Shown: positions 39,319 to 48,798, counted from the first letter of the stretch. The stretch is DNA of 64,000 bases from Rahnella laticis (GCF_015644585.1 NZ_JADOBI010000004.1:372001-436000), one strand, 5' to 3'. Made by a program: numbers and translations. The notes: generated from the letters alone by a model not told the origin.

Positions 39319-39442
39319 GAACCTAAATAATTCGGGTTGCGGGCAGGCGGCAAGTAAAGGAGTCCCGATGAGCTTACTCCAGTAAGTGATTCGGGTGACT
39401 GAACGCAGCCAACGCATCCGCAGCTCGAAGTATGACGGTTAC
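39319..39442. repeat. ERIC (IRU) repeat, copy 2
   Basis: About 124 bp starting AACCTAAATAATTCGGG and ending CTCGAAGTATGACGGTTA, with the same order of motifs as copy 1 (GAGCTTACT, AGTAAGTGA, TGAACGCAGCCAACGCAT). It sits between convergent purK and ybbP; its right edge overlaps the TAA stop of ybbP. Confidence 0.92.
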
Positions 39443-41871
39443 GCGTCGTATTGCCTGAACAACGCCCTGCCCCGCAATAATCTCACGCCCAGCCAGCCTC
39501 CGCAGACAGACAGCAGCAACGCGCTGACCACCGGAACGGCGATCCACATCAGATAATTGGGCTGCCACGGGAAATCGAACACTTTGCGCTGCAACAACCA
39601 TAACGCCACTTCGGCACCTATCGCCGCTGCAATGCCCGCCACCAGCCCGAGAACCGCAAATTCGCACCAGAGCGTGCGGTGCAGCATCTTTTTACTCGCG
39701 CCCAACGTGCGGTAGACGATCAGTTCCTGACGGCGCTGACGCATCCCGACCTGAATCTGTGCCAGCAACAGCAAACCGCCGCACAGCATCACCAGAATCA
39801 CCATCACTTCCAGCGCCCGGCTGACCTGCTGTAAGACCTGCCCGACCTGCCGCAGAATCGAACCGACATCCAGTAAACTTAGCGTCGGGAACTGACGGTT
39901 CAGCTGCGTAATGGTGCTGTCATCGCCGTGATAACGGAAACTGGTCAGCCAGCTTTGCGGCTGGGCATCCAGCGCGCCCGTCGGGAAGATAAAGTAGAAA
40001 TTCGGCTTCAGGCTGTCCCAGTCCACTTTACGCAGACTGGTGATTTTGGCGGTGAAATCCTGCGTATCGCCGGTGAACGTCACCGAATCGCCGATTTTCA
40101 GCCCGAGACGTCCGGCCAGCCCTTCATCGATGGACACTTCACCCGCTTTCGGTGCGCCATTGCCCGCGGTCAGCGGATTATGATCCGGCAATCCGTCCAT
40201 CCAGGTCAGATTCAGTTCACGGTTTACCGCTTCCCCCCCCGCATCGTCCGGCTTGATTTTGTCCGTCGCGGCTTCGCCGTTAATCTTCGTCAGACGCGCC
40301 CGCACAATCGGATAGAACGCTTCCGGCTGCGCATTATGCTGATGCAGAAAATCCGTCACCTGCGGAACCTGCTCTTTGGTAATGTTGAGCAGGAAGAAGT
40401 TCGGACTGTCCGGCGGAAGCTGTTGCTCCCAGCGGTTCAGCAGATCCCCGCGCATCACCAGCAACAGCGCTAGCAGCATGAACGACATGGAAAACGCCGC
40501 CAGCTGGCTGAGCGTTACCCACGGCTGTCGCAGCAGACGGTTGACCGCCAGACGTAACGGAAGCTGGCGGAAAGTCAGGCGGCGCAGCAAAAGTAAAGCG
40601 CCCCAGCCAATCACGCCCAGCAGCAGCGATAACACCAGAACGCCGCCGAGCAGCGACCACAGCAATGCACTTCCGCCCATTAGCGCGGCCAGAAGCCCGA
40701 CGACAACCAGCATCATTACCGGCAGGAAATAGCGCAGCGGCCAGACATTCGCCACAACGTCATTTCTCAGCACGCGCAACGGTTGCGTGGCCAGCAACTG
40801 ACGGTAAGGACGGATGCCTATCAGCAGTGAAATCACGACCATTGCGCCCATCGACCAGACCCACGGCCAGCCACCGGCAGGCGGCAGTTGCGCGGGAAGC
40901 ACCGGCGCGAGCACTTTCATCAGAACGGCTTCAAAGGCCAGCCCGACGATGCTGCCGCAAATCCCCGCCAGCACCAGAACCGCCAGCCACTGGCCAATAA
41001 TCAGTTTTCGCAGCGCCTTTTTACCGGCACCTAATGTTTTCAGCACCGCCACAAGATCGTACCGGCTGCGGCAGTAATGCCCCATCGACACGGCAATGGC
41101 GGCAATCGACAACATCAGCGTCAGCAGGGCCGACAACGTCAGGAATTGCTGTGAACGCTGTAATGATTTGCCCAGCGCGCCTTCGGAATCCTCCATGCCG
41201 GTCCAGCGCTGATCGGGTTTCAGCAGCCCTTTAATGGCGTCGCCGTAGGTTTGAATGGCCTGCGGGGAACCGGCAAACATATAGCGGTATGTCAGGCGGC
41301 TGCCCGGCTGAACCGCGCCGGTTTTCGGCACATCATCCAGATTCATAATTACGCGCGGCGCCGTCTGGAACGGATTAAAACCTGCATCCGGCTCCTGAAC
41401 GATCACACCGGCAATTTTCAGCGTACTGTCGCCGACATCCAGATCATCGCCCACTTTCACGTTCAGCAGTGCCAGCAAACGCGGTGCCACCAGAACGGTG
41501 CCCGGCTGCGGTTTCAGCCCCGCCGGCTCCGTCTGCAACGCGCCGTATAACGGGTACGCCAGATCGGTGGCTTTTACCGACGCCAGCTGCGGCGTGTTTC
41601 CGGCAAAGGTCATGGTCATGAAAGAGAGCTGACGGCTGACTTTCAGCCCCTGCGTTTCGGCATCCTGCAACCAGGCTTCAGTAATCGGATGAGAAGATCG
41701 CAGCACGCGGTCGCCCGCAATAAACTCGCGACTTTGCTGGCTCAGCCCTTTGTCCATGCGGTCGCTGATACTACCCAGCGCCAGCACGCAGGCCACCGCC
41801 AGCGTAAGCGCCAGCCAGACAATCAGCAGCGAGGGCGATCGCCATTCCCGCCAGAACCAGCGCCAGATCAT
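39439..41871 (-). CDS. ybbP: ABC transporter permease YbbP
   Basis: 810 aa from ATG 41871 (MIWRWFWREWRSPSLLIVW), overlapping the ybbA stop (ATGA) with GGGAGGAAGC upstream. FtsX/MacB-type permease: a first helix, a periplasmic domain, FtsX-like core helices (MLSIAAIAVSMGHYCRSRYDL), four central helices, a second periplasmic domain and a final FtsX-like core (MVILVMLCGGLLLLAQIQVGM). With YbbA it forms an LptFG/MacB-like transporter, possibly for lipids; substrate unknown. The stop codon coincides with the end of an ERIC repeat. Confidence 0.94.
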   Translation of the reverse strand: MIWRWFWREWRSPSLLIVWLALTLAVACVLALGSISDRMDKGLSQQSREFIAGDRVLRSSHPITEAWLQDAETQGLKVSRQLSFMTMTFAGNTPQLASVKATDLAYPLYGALQTEPAGLKPQPGTVLVAPRLLALLNVKVGDDLDVGDSTLKIAGVIVQEPDAGFNPFQTAPRVIMNLDDVPKTGAVQPGSRLTYRYMFAGSPQAIQTYGDAIKGLLKPDQRWTGMEDSEGALGKSLQRSQQFLTLSALLTLMLSIAAIAVSMGHYCRSRYDLVAVLKTLGAGKKALRKLIIGQWLAVLVLAGICGSIVGLAFEAVLMKVLAPVLPAQLPPAGGWPWVWSMGAMVVISLLIGIRPYRQLLATQPLRVLRNDVVANVWPLRYFLPVMMLVVVGLLAALMGGSALLWSLLGGVLVLSLLLGVIGWGALLLLRRLTFRQLPLRLAVNRLLRQPWVTLSQLAAFSMSFMLLALLLVMRGDLLNRWEQQLPPDSPNFFLLNITKEQVPQVTDFLHQHNAQPEAFYPIVRARLTKINGEAATDKIKPDDAGGEAVNRELNLTWMDGLPDHNPLTAGNGAPKAGEVSIDEGLAGRLGLKIGDSVTFTGDTQDFTAKITSLRKVDWDSLKPNFYFIFPTGALDAQPQSWLTSFRYHGDDSTITQLNRQFPTLSLLDVGSILRQVGQVLQQVSRALEVMVILVMLCGGLLLLAQIQVGMRQRRQELIVYRTLGASKKMLHRTLWCEFAVLGLVAGIAAAIGAEVALWLLQRKVFDFPWQPNYLMWIAVPVVSALLLSVCGGWLGVRLLRGRALFRQYDA

Positions 41872-42554
41872 GCTTCCTCCCACAATTTCCCGTCACGCAG
41901 ACGCAGACGCCGCTGACAACGCGCCGCCAGTTGCTCGTCATGCGTGACAAGAATCAGCGTGGTAGCCGCATCGCGGTTCAGTGAGAACAGCAGATCAACG
42001 ATACGTTCGCCGGTGGCGCGATCCAGATTGCCGGTCGGCTCATCGGCGAACAGCAGTTTAGGTTTACCGATAAACGCACGCGCCAGCGCCACACGCTGCT
42101 GTTCGCCACCGGAAAGCTGCGCCGGAAGATGATTCAAACGCCCGCCCAGCCCGAGACTTTCCAGCAACTGCACTGCCTGCTGACGGCTGTTACTGTCACT
42201 TTCACCGCGCAGCAACGCCGGAAGTTGCACGTTTTCCAGCGCGTTGAGCGTCGGCACCAGCATGAAGGACTGAAATACAAATCCGACGTTTTTTGCCCGC
42301 AGCGCGGCGCGCCCTTCCTCATTGAGAGAGTTCAGGGATTTGCCGAGCAGCATCACGTCGCCCGAGGTGCCGTCATCGAGCCCGGCGAGGATCCCCAGCA
42401 GCGTCGATTTACCGGAACCGGATTCGCCAATCAGGGCAATTGTCTGGGCAGGTTTGACAACCAGCTCGACACCGGACAGGATGGTGAGCTGACCTTCACC
42501 CTGACCGACGTGCTTACTAAGATGATGAACTTCAAGAACGTTTTCCGCTGGCAT
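41868..42554 (-). CDS. ybbA: ABC transporter ATP-binding protein YbbA
   Basis: 228 aa ATPase of the LolD/MacB class. Walker A GESGSGKST, Q-loop, signature LSGGEQQRVALARAF, Walker B LLFADEPTGNLD and the switch His in LVTHDE are all intact. Partner of YbbP, overlapping its start by four bases. Its 5' end overlaps the divergently transcribed tesA by 33 bases, the arrangement also seen in E. coli, so the promoters of each gene lie inside the other. Confidence 0.96.
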   Translation of the reverse strand: MPAENVLEVHHLSKHVGQGEGQLTILSGVELVVKPAQTIALIGESGSGKSTLLGILAGLDDGTSGDVMLLGKSLNSLNEEGRAALRAKNVGFVFQSFMLVPTLNALENVQLPALLRGESDSNSRQQAVQLLESLGLGGRLNHLPAQLSGGEQQRVALARAFIGKPKLLFADEPTGNLDRATGERIVDLLFSLNRDAATTLILVTHDEQLAARCQRRLRLRDGKLWEEA

Positions 42555-43154
42555 CTCCCCTTCCTTATGTTGTTGGGATTGCTGAGTTTTCGCGCCGTAG
42601 CTGCTGATAACTTACTGATTATCGGCGACAGTTTAAGCGCCGTCTATCGCCTTCCGGTAGCCGAATCCTGGCCGTCGTTGCTCAATAATAAGTGGCAAAA
42701 AGAAGGGGATAAACCCACGATTATTAACGCCAGCATCAGCGGAGATACCGCCGAACAAGGGCTGGCCCGTTTACAGACTTTGCTGCAACAACATCATCCG
42801 CGCTGGGTGCTGATTGAACTGGGCGCGAACGACGGACTGCGCGGCTTTCCACCGCAGAACATTTCACAAACGCTGACCCGGATTATCAGTCAGGTAAAAC
42901 AGGCCAACGCCGAACCGCTGCTGATGCAAATCCGTCTGCCGCCAAACTATGGCCGCCGTTACGGTGATGCGTTCTACGCCATTTATCCGGCGCTGGCGAA
43001 GCAGGAAAACATCCCGCTGGTGCCGTTCTTTATGGAACAGGTCGCCGCAAAACCTGAGTGGATGCAGGACGACGGTTTACATCCGGCACTGGCGGCACAG
43101 TCTTTTATTGCCGACTGGATGGCCGACAAACTCGCGCCGCTGGTGACGCAGTAG
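42522..43154 (+). CDS. tesA: Acyl-CoA thioesterase I / protease I / lysophospholipase L1
   Basis: 210 aa from ATG 42522 (MMNFKNVFRWHLPFLMLLGL), which starts inside ybbA on the other strand. A cleavable signal peptide ending AVA-ADN directs it to the periplasm. SGNH hydrolase blocks: GDSLSA (nucleophile Ser), NASISGDT (oxyanion Gly), ELGANDGLRG (oxyanion Asn) and DDGLHP (Asp and His). Block I is followed by VYRL where E. coli has GYRM, a Gly to Val change next to the active site. Hydrolyses acyl-CoAs, lysophospholipids and some esters. Confidence 0.95.
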   Translation: MMNFKNVFRWHLPFLMLLGLLSFRAVAADNLLIIGDSLSAVYRLPVAESWPSLLNNKWQKEGDKPTIINASISGDTAEQGLARLQTLLQQHHPRWVLIELGANDGLRGFPPQNISQTLTRIISQVKQANAEPLLMQIRLPPNYGRRYGDAFYAIYPALAKQENIPLVPFFMEQVAAKPEWMQDDGLHPALAAQSFIADWMADKLAPLVTQ

Positions 43155-43265
43155 GTTTACAATAAATAATACCGTGACGTGATTAAAACCAAGACGTTAC
43201 CTTTTTCACCCGACTCCCTAGTAAATCACAGCCATAAAAAATAGGGACACCTCACAGGTAAAGTT

Positions 43266-44042
43266 ATGCAAAAAGCAGTATTAATTACCGGTTGCTCCAG
43301 CGGAATCGGACTGGTTGCCGCACAAGATTTACGGACTCGCGGTTACCGGGTGCTGGCCGCCTGCCGTAAAAGTGCAGATATCGACACGCTCAGCCAGCTC
43401 GGTTTTGAAACCATTGCGCTCGATCTTGATGACAAACACAGCGTAGAGCTCGCCGCCGCGGAGGTTATCGCGCTGACCGGTAATCGTCTTTACGGCCTGT
43501 TCAACAATGCCGGATATGGTGTTTACGGCCCGCTGAACACCATCAGCCGCGAGCAGTTTGAGCAACAATTTTCCACCAATCTGTTCGGCACGCATCAACT
43601 GACGCAGCTTTTACTGCCCGCAATGCTGCCGCACGGCGAAGGCCGCATTATTCAGACCAGCTCGGTGATGGGGCTGGTGACGACGCCGGGCCGCGGAACC
43701 TACGCCGCCAGCAAATTCGCGCTCGAAGCCTGGTCAGATACGTTACGCATGGAGTTACACGGCACAGGCATTCAGGTGAGCCTGATTGAACCCGGCCCGC
43801 TGAGCAGCAACTTTACGGCTAACGTGAATCAGTCACAGGCTGACCGGCCAGTCGAAAACCCGGGGATCGCGCGGCGTTTTACGCTGCCGCCGGAGGCCGT
43901 TTTGCCGAAATTGCACCATGCTTTAGAAAACCCGAAGGCGCGTCTGCGGTATCCGGTGACGCTGGTCGCCTATGCGCTCACCGTCCTGAAACGTCTTTTA
44001 CCTTCACGTTTGCTGGACAAAATATTGCGCGGAAACAGCTAA
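43266..44042 (+). CDS. ybbO: Short-chain dehydrogenase YbbO (aldehyde reductase)
   Basis: 258 aa classical SDR. Cofactor loop ITGCSSGIGLVAAQDL, NNAGYGVYGPL, catalytic Ser in IIQTSSVMG, and the Tyr/Lys pair in YAASKFALEAW are present; the basic residues after the first strand (RKSAD) suit NADPH. E. coli YbbO reduces medium and long-chain aldehydes and is grouped with tesA, as here. The ATG follows an AGGTAAAGTT ribosome site. Confidence 0.95.
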   Translation: MQKAVLITGCSSGIGLVAAQDLRTRGYRVLAACRKSADIDTLSQLGFETIALDLDDKHSVELAAAEVIALTGNRLYGLFNNAGYGVYGPLNTISREQFEQQFSTNLFGTHQLTQLLLPAMLPHGEGRIIQTSSVMGLVTTPGRGTYAASKFALEAWSDTLRMELHGTGIQVSLIEPGPLSSNFTANVNQSQADRPVENPGIARRFTLPPEAVLPKLHHALENPKARLRYPVTLVAYALTVLKRLLPSRLLDKILRGNS

Positions 44043-44137
44043 GTAAACGCTGCCGGGGGTTGAAGCCGTGAAAGCTGCCCCCATTTGATATTTAAAGCGT
44101 TAAATGATTTTGAGCCTTAAGCAGAGAGAACTGATCC

Positions 44138-44995
44138 ATGCTTGCACAACCTACTGTTATCGATATCAACGAAACTAATCTGCATCAGACGCTGGAACAA
44201 TCCATGTCGGTGCCGGTGATGTTCTACTTCTGGTCTGAGCGCAGCCAGCATTGCCTGCAACTGGGGCCAATTCTCGACAAACTGGCGGCGGAATATGCCG
44301 GTCAGCTGGTTCTGGCGAAAGTGGACTGCGATGCCGAGCAGATGATTGCCCAGCAGTTTGGCCTGCGTTCTATCCCGGCGGTTTACCTGTTCAAAGACGG
44401 TCAGCCGGTGGATGGTTTCCAGGGGCCGAAGCCGGAAGAAGTGATCCGCGAATTGCTGCAAAAAGTTCTGCCGAAAGAAGAAGAACTGAAACTCGCTCAG
44501 GCACAGGAACTGTTGCAGGCAGGCAACGCGGCGGAGGCTTTGCCGCTGCTGAAAGAGGCCTGGCAGTTAAGTCATCAGCGCAGTGATATCGGGCTGCTGC
44601 TGGCAGAAACCCAGATCCATCTCAACCGCTCCGACGACGCGGAAGCCGTGCTGGCAACCATTCCGTTGCAGGATAAAGATTCCCGTTATCAGGGGCTGAT
44701 TGCCCAGATTGAACTGCTGAAACAGGCGGCTGACACCCCTGAAATTCAGCTGCTGCAACAGGAATTACAGCAGGATCCTGAGAACGCAGATCTGGTGGTT
44801 AAACTCAGTCTGCAACTGCATCAGGTCGGGCGTAACGAAGAAGCGCTGGAACTGCTGATGGCTCCGCTGAAAAAAGATTTAGGTGCGGCTAACGGCGCTG
44901 CGCGCAAAACGCTGATGGATATCATGGCGGCACTCGGTACCGGTGACGCGCTGGCGGCTAAATATCGTCGCCAGTTATATTCCCTGCTGTACTGA
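44138..44995 (+). CDS. cnoX: Chaperedoxin CnoX (YbbN)
   Basis: 285 aa (E. coli 284). An N-terminal thioredoxin fold with the site SQHC ([14 protein letters not shown]), lacking the first Cys of CxxC, and a C-terminal TPR-like region (about 120-285). CnoX holds unfolded proteins under hypochlorous-acid stress and hands them to GroEL or DnaK. Same strand as tesA and ybbO, with a perfect terminator after the stop. Confidence 0.96.
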   Translation: MLAQPTVIDINETNLHQTLEQSMSVPVMFYFWSERSQHCLQLGPILDKLAAEYAGQLVLAKVDCDAEQMIAQQFGLRSIPAVYLFKDGQPVDGFQGPKPEEVIRELLQKVLPKEEELKLAQAQELLQAGNAAEALPLLKEAWQLSHQRSDIGLLLAETQIHLNRSDDAEAVLATIPLQDKDSRYQGLIAQIELLKQAADTPEIQLLQQELQQDPENADLVVKLSLQLHQVGRNEEALELLMAPLKKDLGAANGAARKTLMDIMAALGTGDALAAKYRRQLYSLLY

Positions 44996-45012
44996 TTCAC
45001 GCTAAAAATTTC

Positions 45013-45058
45013 TTACGCACGTCGGGCACTCCCCCCTTCCTGACGTGCGTTTTTTTTC
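45013..45058 (+). terminator. Terminator of cnoX
   Basis: ACGCACGTC (45015-45023) pairs with GACGTGCGT (45042-45050), followed by a T7-8 tract. Confidence 0.92.
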
Positions 45059-45230
45059 GCCTTTTTCCCTGCCTTTTATCCCCTGAACTATCCTTTATTA
45101 ATACGACGCGTTAGTTATTTGTGCGACAATTGCGCACGCGCCTGACTTTCGGTGAGTGCGCCAGGGACATGTTTTTACTCGAATATTCCGCCGGAATATT
45201 CAGGACACAGTTTTACAGGAGTTTCATACT

Positions 45231-46151
45231 ATGTTTGACCTCATTCCCATTCCTATCCTTATTCTGATCGTACTGGCGCTGCTGGTGGTTTACGCCGGGA
45301 TCAAAATCGTGCCACAGGGCTACCAGTGGACCGTCGAGCGCTTTGGCCGTTATACCAAAACCCTGATGCCGGGGCTGAACCTGGTTGTGCCCTTTGTTGA
45401 CCGCATTGGCCGCAAAATCAATATGATGGAACAGGTTCTTGATATCCCTTCTCAGGAAGTGATTTCCCGCGATAACGCCAATGTCGCCATCGACGCCGTG
45501 TGTTTTATCCAGGTTATTGATCCGGCGCGTGCCGCCTATGAAGTCAGCAATCTGGAACAGGCGATCGTGAATCTGACCATGACCAACTTCCGTACCGTGC
45601 TGGGTTCGATGGAGCTCGACGAAATGCTGTCACAACGCGACAACATCAACGCACGTTTGCTGCATATCGTCGATGAAGCCACCAATCCATGGGGCGTGAA
45701 AATTACGCGTATCGAAATCCGCGATGTGCGTCCACCGGCTGAGCTGATTTCTGCGATGAACGCACAGATGAAAGCGGAACGTACAAAACGTGCCGACATT
45801 CTGGAAGCCGAAGGCGTTCGTCAGTCCGCCATCCTGCGTGCGGAAGGTGAAAAACAGTCGCAGATCCTTAAAGCCGAAGGTGAGCGTCAGTCGGCGTTCC
45901 TGCAAGCTGAAGCCCGCGAACGTGCGGCAGAAGCGGAAGCGCAGGCCACCAAAATGGTCTCTGAAGCGATTGCAGCCGGGGATGTTCAGGCCATTAACTA
46001 CTTCGTGGCACAGAAATATACCGATGCGCTGACCAAAATCGGCTCGGCGAACAACAGCAAGGTCATCATGATGCCGCTTGATGCCACCAGCCTGATGGGC
46101 TCCATTGGCGGGATTGCTGAGCTGCTGAAAGAAACCAAAGGCGGCAAATAA
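45231..46151 (+). CDS. qmcA: Membrane stomatin/prohibitin-like protein QmcA
   Basis: 306 aa from ATG 45231 with CAGGAG upstream; the longer frame reads through an AATATTCC palindrome and is rejected. An N-terminal membrane helix ([21 protein letters not shown]) is followed by an SPFH/Band 7 domain ([18 protein letters not shown] ... [20 protein letters not shown]) and a long coiled coil ([22 protein letters not shown]). Homo-oligomerises in membrane microdomains and was found as a suppressor of ftsH/htpX loss in E. coli. ybbJ overlaps its stop (TAATG), so the pair is co-translated. Confidence 0.96.
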   Translation: MFDLIPIPILILIVLALLVVYAGIKIVPQGYQWTVERFGRYTKTLMPGLNLVVPFVDRIGRKINMMEQVLDIPSQEVISRDNANVAIDAVCFIQVIDPARAAYEVSNLEQAIVNLTMTNFRTVLGSMELDEMLSQRDNINARLLHIVDEATNPWGVKITRIEIRDVRPPAELISAMNAQMKAERTKRADILEAEGVRQSAILRAEGEKQSQILKAEGERQSAFLQAEARERAAEAEAQATKMVSEAIAAGDVQAINYFVAQKYTDALTKIGSANNSKVIMMPLDATSLMGSIGGIAELLKETKGGK

Positions 46152-46606
46152 TGCTTCGCGATTTCATGGCAAGTCCGCATGTGTTCTGGCTGTCTTTAGG
46201 CGGCCTGCTGCTGGCGGCAGAGCTGGTGGGAGCAAGTGGTTACTTACTGTGGAGTGGCGTAGCGGCTGCGCTGGTCGGGCTGGTGACGTGGATTTTGCCG
46301 CTGCCGTGGGAATGGCAAGGCGTGGCGTTTGCCCTTCTGACCATTATCGCCGCCTGGCTGTGGTGGAAATGGCTGAATCAGCGCACGGACAAAACCAGCG
46401 GTAATTCGGCGCTGAACCAGCGCGGACAGCAGTTAGTAGGTACTTACGCCACCGTGCTCGAACCGCTGAAAAATCAGTATACGCGGGTACAAATCGGCGA
46501 CAGCAGCTGGCGGGCGTCATGCGCTTCGCCGCTGGAAGTCGGTGATAAAGTGGTGATTACCGGTGTCGAGGGCGCGACGCTGCGCGTGGAACGCCCTGCG
46601 CAGTAG
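46151..46606 (+). CDS. ybbJ: NfeD-family membrane protein YbbJ
   Basis: 151 aa. Three to four N-terminal helices (VFWLSLGGLLLAAELVGASG, WILPLPWEWQGVAFALLTII) then a soluble OB-fold NfeD domain (about 95-150; GTYATVLEPLKNQYTRVQIG). NfeD proteins associate with SPFH partners, here QmcA, with which it overlaps by one base. Its precise function is unknown. It ends nine bases before the convergent cueR stop. Confidence 0.94.
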   Translation: MLRDFMASPHVFWLSLGGLLLAAELVGASGYLLWSGVAAALVGLVTWILPLPWEWQGVAFALLTIIAAWLWWKWLNQRTDKTSGNSALNQRGQQLVGTYATVLEPLKNQYTRVQIGDSSWRASCASPLEVGDKVVITGVEGATLRVERPAQ

Positions 46607-46615
46607 CGCCTGACG

Positions 46616-47017
46616 TTAGTGTTTGTGGCAACAGCCAGAAAGATTATCGATTATCGGGCAGTCTGCGCCGTCATCGCCGGGGCAGGATTCCGCCAGCGTC
46701 AGCAGGCGCTGGCGCATCAGCTGAAGTTCTTCAATGTGCCGCTCAATTTCGGCGGCCTTTTCTAAAGTGCGTGCTTTCACATCTGCGCTGTGGCGATCCG
46801 GATTATGGAATAACGCCACTAACTCCTGGCACTCCTCCAGCGTAAACCCCACCTGCCGCGCCTGACGAAGTAACGTCAGTTCTTCAATATGTTTTTGTGC
46901 ATAGCTGCGGTATCCGTTCTCGCTGCGCGCCGGTGCCGTCACCAGCCCTTTCTCTTCGTAAAAACGAATTGCCTTGCTGGTCAGCCCGGTTTTTTTCGCC
47001 ACATCACTGATATTCAT
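46616..47017 (-). CDS. cueR: Copper-responsive MerR-type activator CueR
   Basis: 133 aa. N-terminal winged helix ([25 protein letters not shown]), dimerisation coiled coil, and the Cu(I)-binding loop [10 protein letters not shown] (Cys112 and Cys120) that distinguishes CueR. The C-terminal CCHKH tail is also typical. With bound Cu(I) it untwists 19-bp-spacer promoters; a matching site is present before copA. A run of 8-bp repeats lies just upstream of its start. In E. coli it is likewise beside ybbJ. Confidence 0.97.
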   Translation of the reverse strand: MNISDVAKKTGLTSKAIRFYEEKGLVTAPARSENGYRSYAQKHIEELTLLRQARQVGFTLEECQELVALFHNPDRHSADVKARTLEKAAEIERHIEELQLMRQRLLTLAESCPGDDGADCPIIDNLSGCCHKH

Positions 47018-47062
47018 TTCGCCTCCGCGTCGCCCTGTTTTTGCACTTTATCTGAACAGTAT

Positions 47063-47113
47063 ACGCGTTTACGGTTTTACGGCTTTACGGTTTTACGGTT
47101 TTACGGTTTTACG
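47063..47113. repeat. 8-bp tandem repeat upstream of cueR
   Basis: Six consecutive units of ACGNNTTT type: ACGCGTTT, ACGGTTTT, ACGGCTTT, then three ACGGTTTT, ending ACGA. It fills half of the gap between the permease stop and the cueR start, in the place where the cueR promoter is expected. Copy number could vary by slippage. Confidence 0.85.
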
Positions 47114-47120
47114 AAAATGC

Positions 47121-47861
47121 TCAGCTGTAATGCACGGTCTGTTTTTTGGTGCGCATCAGCAGCCACATGGGCAGCGGTAACGTCACGATAAGCAGGATCC
47201 ACAGCAGCGAATACACCGACGTCACGCCGTCGTTTTGCAGGTTGATAAACATTTTGACCGGAATACCCTGCGGGAAATAACAGAACACCATGACAATGCC
47301 GAATTCACCAATCGCCCGTACCCAGGCAATGGCGATCCCGGCGGCAATTCCGCGTGAGGCCAGCGGCAACGTGAGCCGGATAAGTACCTGAAAAGGGCGT
47401 GCGCCCAGCGTCTGCGCAGCCTCTTCGACATCGCGCGGCACCGCTTCCAGTGCGCCACGTGCCGAGAGAATGAAATAAGGCAACGCCCCATAAATCTGCG
47501 CCAGCACAAATGCAGGCGCATTGTTATTGAGCGTCATACCGATGGCAGAAAGTGTTTCACCGACCGAACCGTAGGGCCCGTAAACCGACACCAGTAAAAT
47601 CCCCATCGCCAGCGGAGGCGTCAGCAGCGGGATCAGCACCAGCACTTCCACCAAAGTGCGCCAGCGCGAGGTCGTTTTTGCCAGCCAGAACGCGACCGGC
47701 AGCCCGAGCAGAATAATCAGGCCGACTGATATCAGACTCAGGCCGAGCGAAACCACTACCGCATGGCTGTCGCCATAAGCCAGATGAAAATCTGACCACG
47801 GCGTCAGGAAAAACAGCGTGACAAAAGGCACCATCAGCAGTGCCAGCGCGGGAACCGCCAT
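47121..47861 (-). CDS. Molybdate/tungstate-type ABC transporter permease
   Basis: 246 aa from ATG 47861 (MAVPALALLMVPFVTLFFL); the frame is open to 47921 and an in-frame TTG at 47876 is an alternative, since no start has a good ribosome site. About six membrane helices with the EAA loop typical of ModB-type permeases (EEAAQTLGARPFQVLIRLTLPLASRG). It abuts the stop of the binding-protein gene, implying translational coupling. No ATPase gene is adjacent, so it must borrow one (for example ModC) or be defective. A ModE-type operator upstream of the pair points to molybdate or tungstate. Substrate is inference. Confidence 0.85.
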   Translation of the reverse strand: MAVPALALLMVPFVTLFFLTPWSDFHLAYGDSHAVVVSLGLSLISVGLIILLGLPVAFWLAKTTSRWRTLVEVLVLIPLLTPPLAMGILLVSVYGPYGSVGETLSAIGMTLNNNAPAFVLAQIYGALPYFILSARGALEAVPRDVEEAAQTLGARPFQVLIRLTLPLASRGIAAGIAIAWVRAIGEFGIVMVFCYFPQGIPVKMFINLQNDGVTSVYSLLWILLIVTLPLPMWLLMRTKKQTVHYS

Positions 47862-47877
47862 TCCTGACGCGCGCAAC

Positions 47878-48798
47878 TTAAAGGTTTCCGCCTTTAGGTT
47901 TGTCGTAGCCGTTTTGTTCAAACAGCTTCTGACCTTTGGCGCTTTGCAGGTAAGTGATAAATTCTTTCGCCAGTTTCGGATGCGGCGCGTTGTTCAGCAC
48001 CACCGCGTAGAAGACCAGCGGCTGCGTGCTCAGCGTTTTCTCTTTGCCGGTGGAATCTTTCACGTTGAAAGTCACCTTGCTGTACCAGTCTTTCGACATC
48101 TGCGAATTGCTCAGGTTAATTTCATCCGGCAGTTTGATGTACGGCAGGTGCGCGGAAATCGTGGCGCTTTCGTAGCCCGATGCAGCATCAACCTGACCGG
48201 CTTCCAGACGGGTCAGAAGACCGCCTTCGCCCGAGATCTGCTTAGGATTCTGTACATCGCCCAGCACGGCTTTTTCCAGACCCGGCTGTTTGTAGTAATT
48301 TTCAGCCAGCATCATGGTGAAAATAATGTTCTGGCCTTGAGGATCGCTGACCGGGTCGGTACGGCCGAACTGTAATCCGGGAGTTTGGAGCACTTTCCAC
48401 CACGGCTCAGCGCCCGCTTTGCCTTCCTTTATCGCGGCAAATTTTTCGGCATACTTTCCTTTCGGATTATAAGCAATGACCATGCTGGTGCTGGCCACCG
48501 GGATCGCCTGCCCGGCCATGCCCGCTTTTTGCAGGATTTCAACCGGCCCCGGCGTGATGGAAACAAAAACATCCGCGACCACTTTTTTCGATGCCAGCAG
48601 GTTTGCCATGCCATACGCACCCTGCCCCTGGCCCTGATAATTCACCTTGTTCTGCTTCGCAAAATCCGGCCCCAGATACTTATCCATCACCACGCCCATC
48701 GAACCGGCGTAGGTGACGCGAAAATCATCCGCAGCCCGGGAAGCCTGCGCCGCCATTAACCCCGCCATCAGCAGAAGTGTTGTCTGCATTTTTGCCAT
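47878..48798 (-). CDS. ModA/WtpA-like periplasmic substrate-binding protein
   Basis: 306 aa. A signal peptide (TTLLLMAGLMAAQASRA) precedes a type II binding-protein fold: VTYAGSMGVVMDKYLGPDF, QGQGAYGMANLLASKKVVADVF and TDPVSDPQGQNIIFTMML are typical of oxyanion binders related to archaeal WtpA and ModA. It delivers its ligand to the downstream permease. Its length exceeds ModA (about 257) and is closer to WtpA. A perfect ModE palindrome lies just upstream of the ATG, which supports molybdate or tungstate. It separates cueR from copA. Tentative as to ligand. Confidence 0.86.
   Translation of the reverse strand: MAKMQTTLLLMAGLMAAQASRAADDFRVTYAGSMGVVMDKYLGPDFAKQNKVNYQGQGQGAYGMANLLASKKVVADVFVSITPGPVEILQKAGMAGQAIPVASTSMVIAYNPKGKYAEKFAAIKEGKAGAEPWWKVLQTPGLQFGRTDPVSDPQGQNIIFTMMLAENYYKQPGLEKAVLGDVQNPKQISGEGGLLTRLEAGQVDAASGYESATISAHLPYIKLPDEINLSNSQMSKDWYSKVTFNVKDSTGKEKTLSTQPLVFYAVVLNNAPHPKLAKEFITYLQSAKGQKLFEQNGYDKPKGGNL

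Noticed and set aside
45180-45202. AATATTCCGCCGGAATATT palindrome before qmcA as a known operator
   Set aside because: A striking 19-bp palindrome but it matches no operator I know and lies about 30 bases before the qmcA start; not enough for a call.
47063-47113. CRISPR-like repeats
   Set aside because: Units are 8 bp without spacers and no cas genes are nearby; it is a simple tandem repeat.
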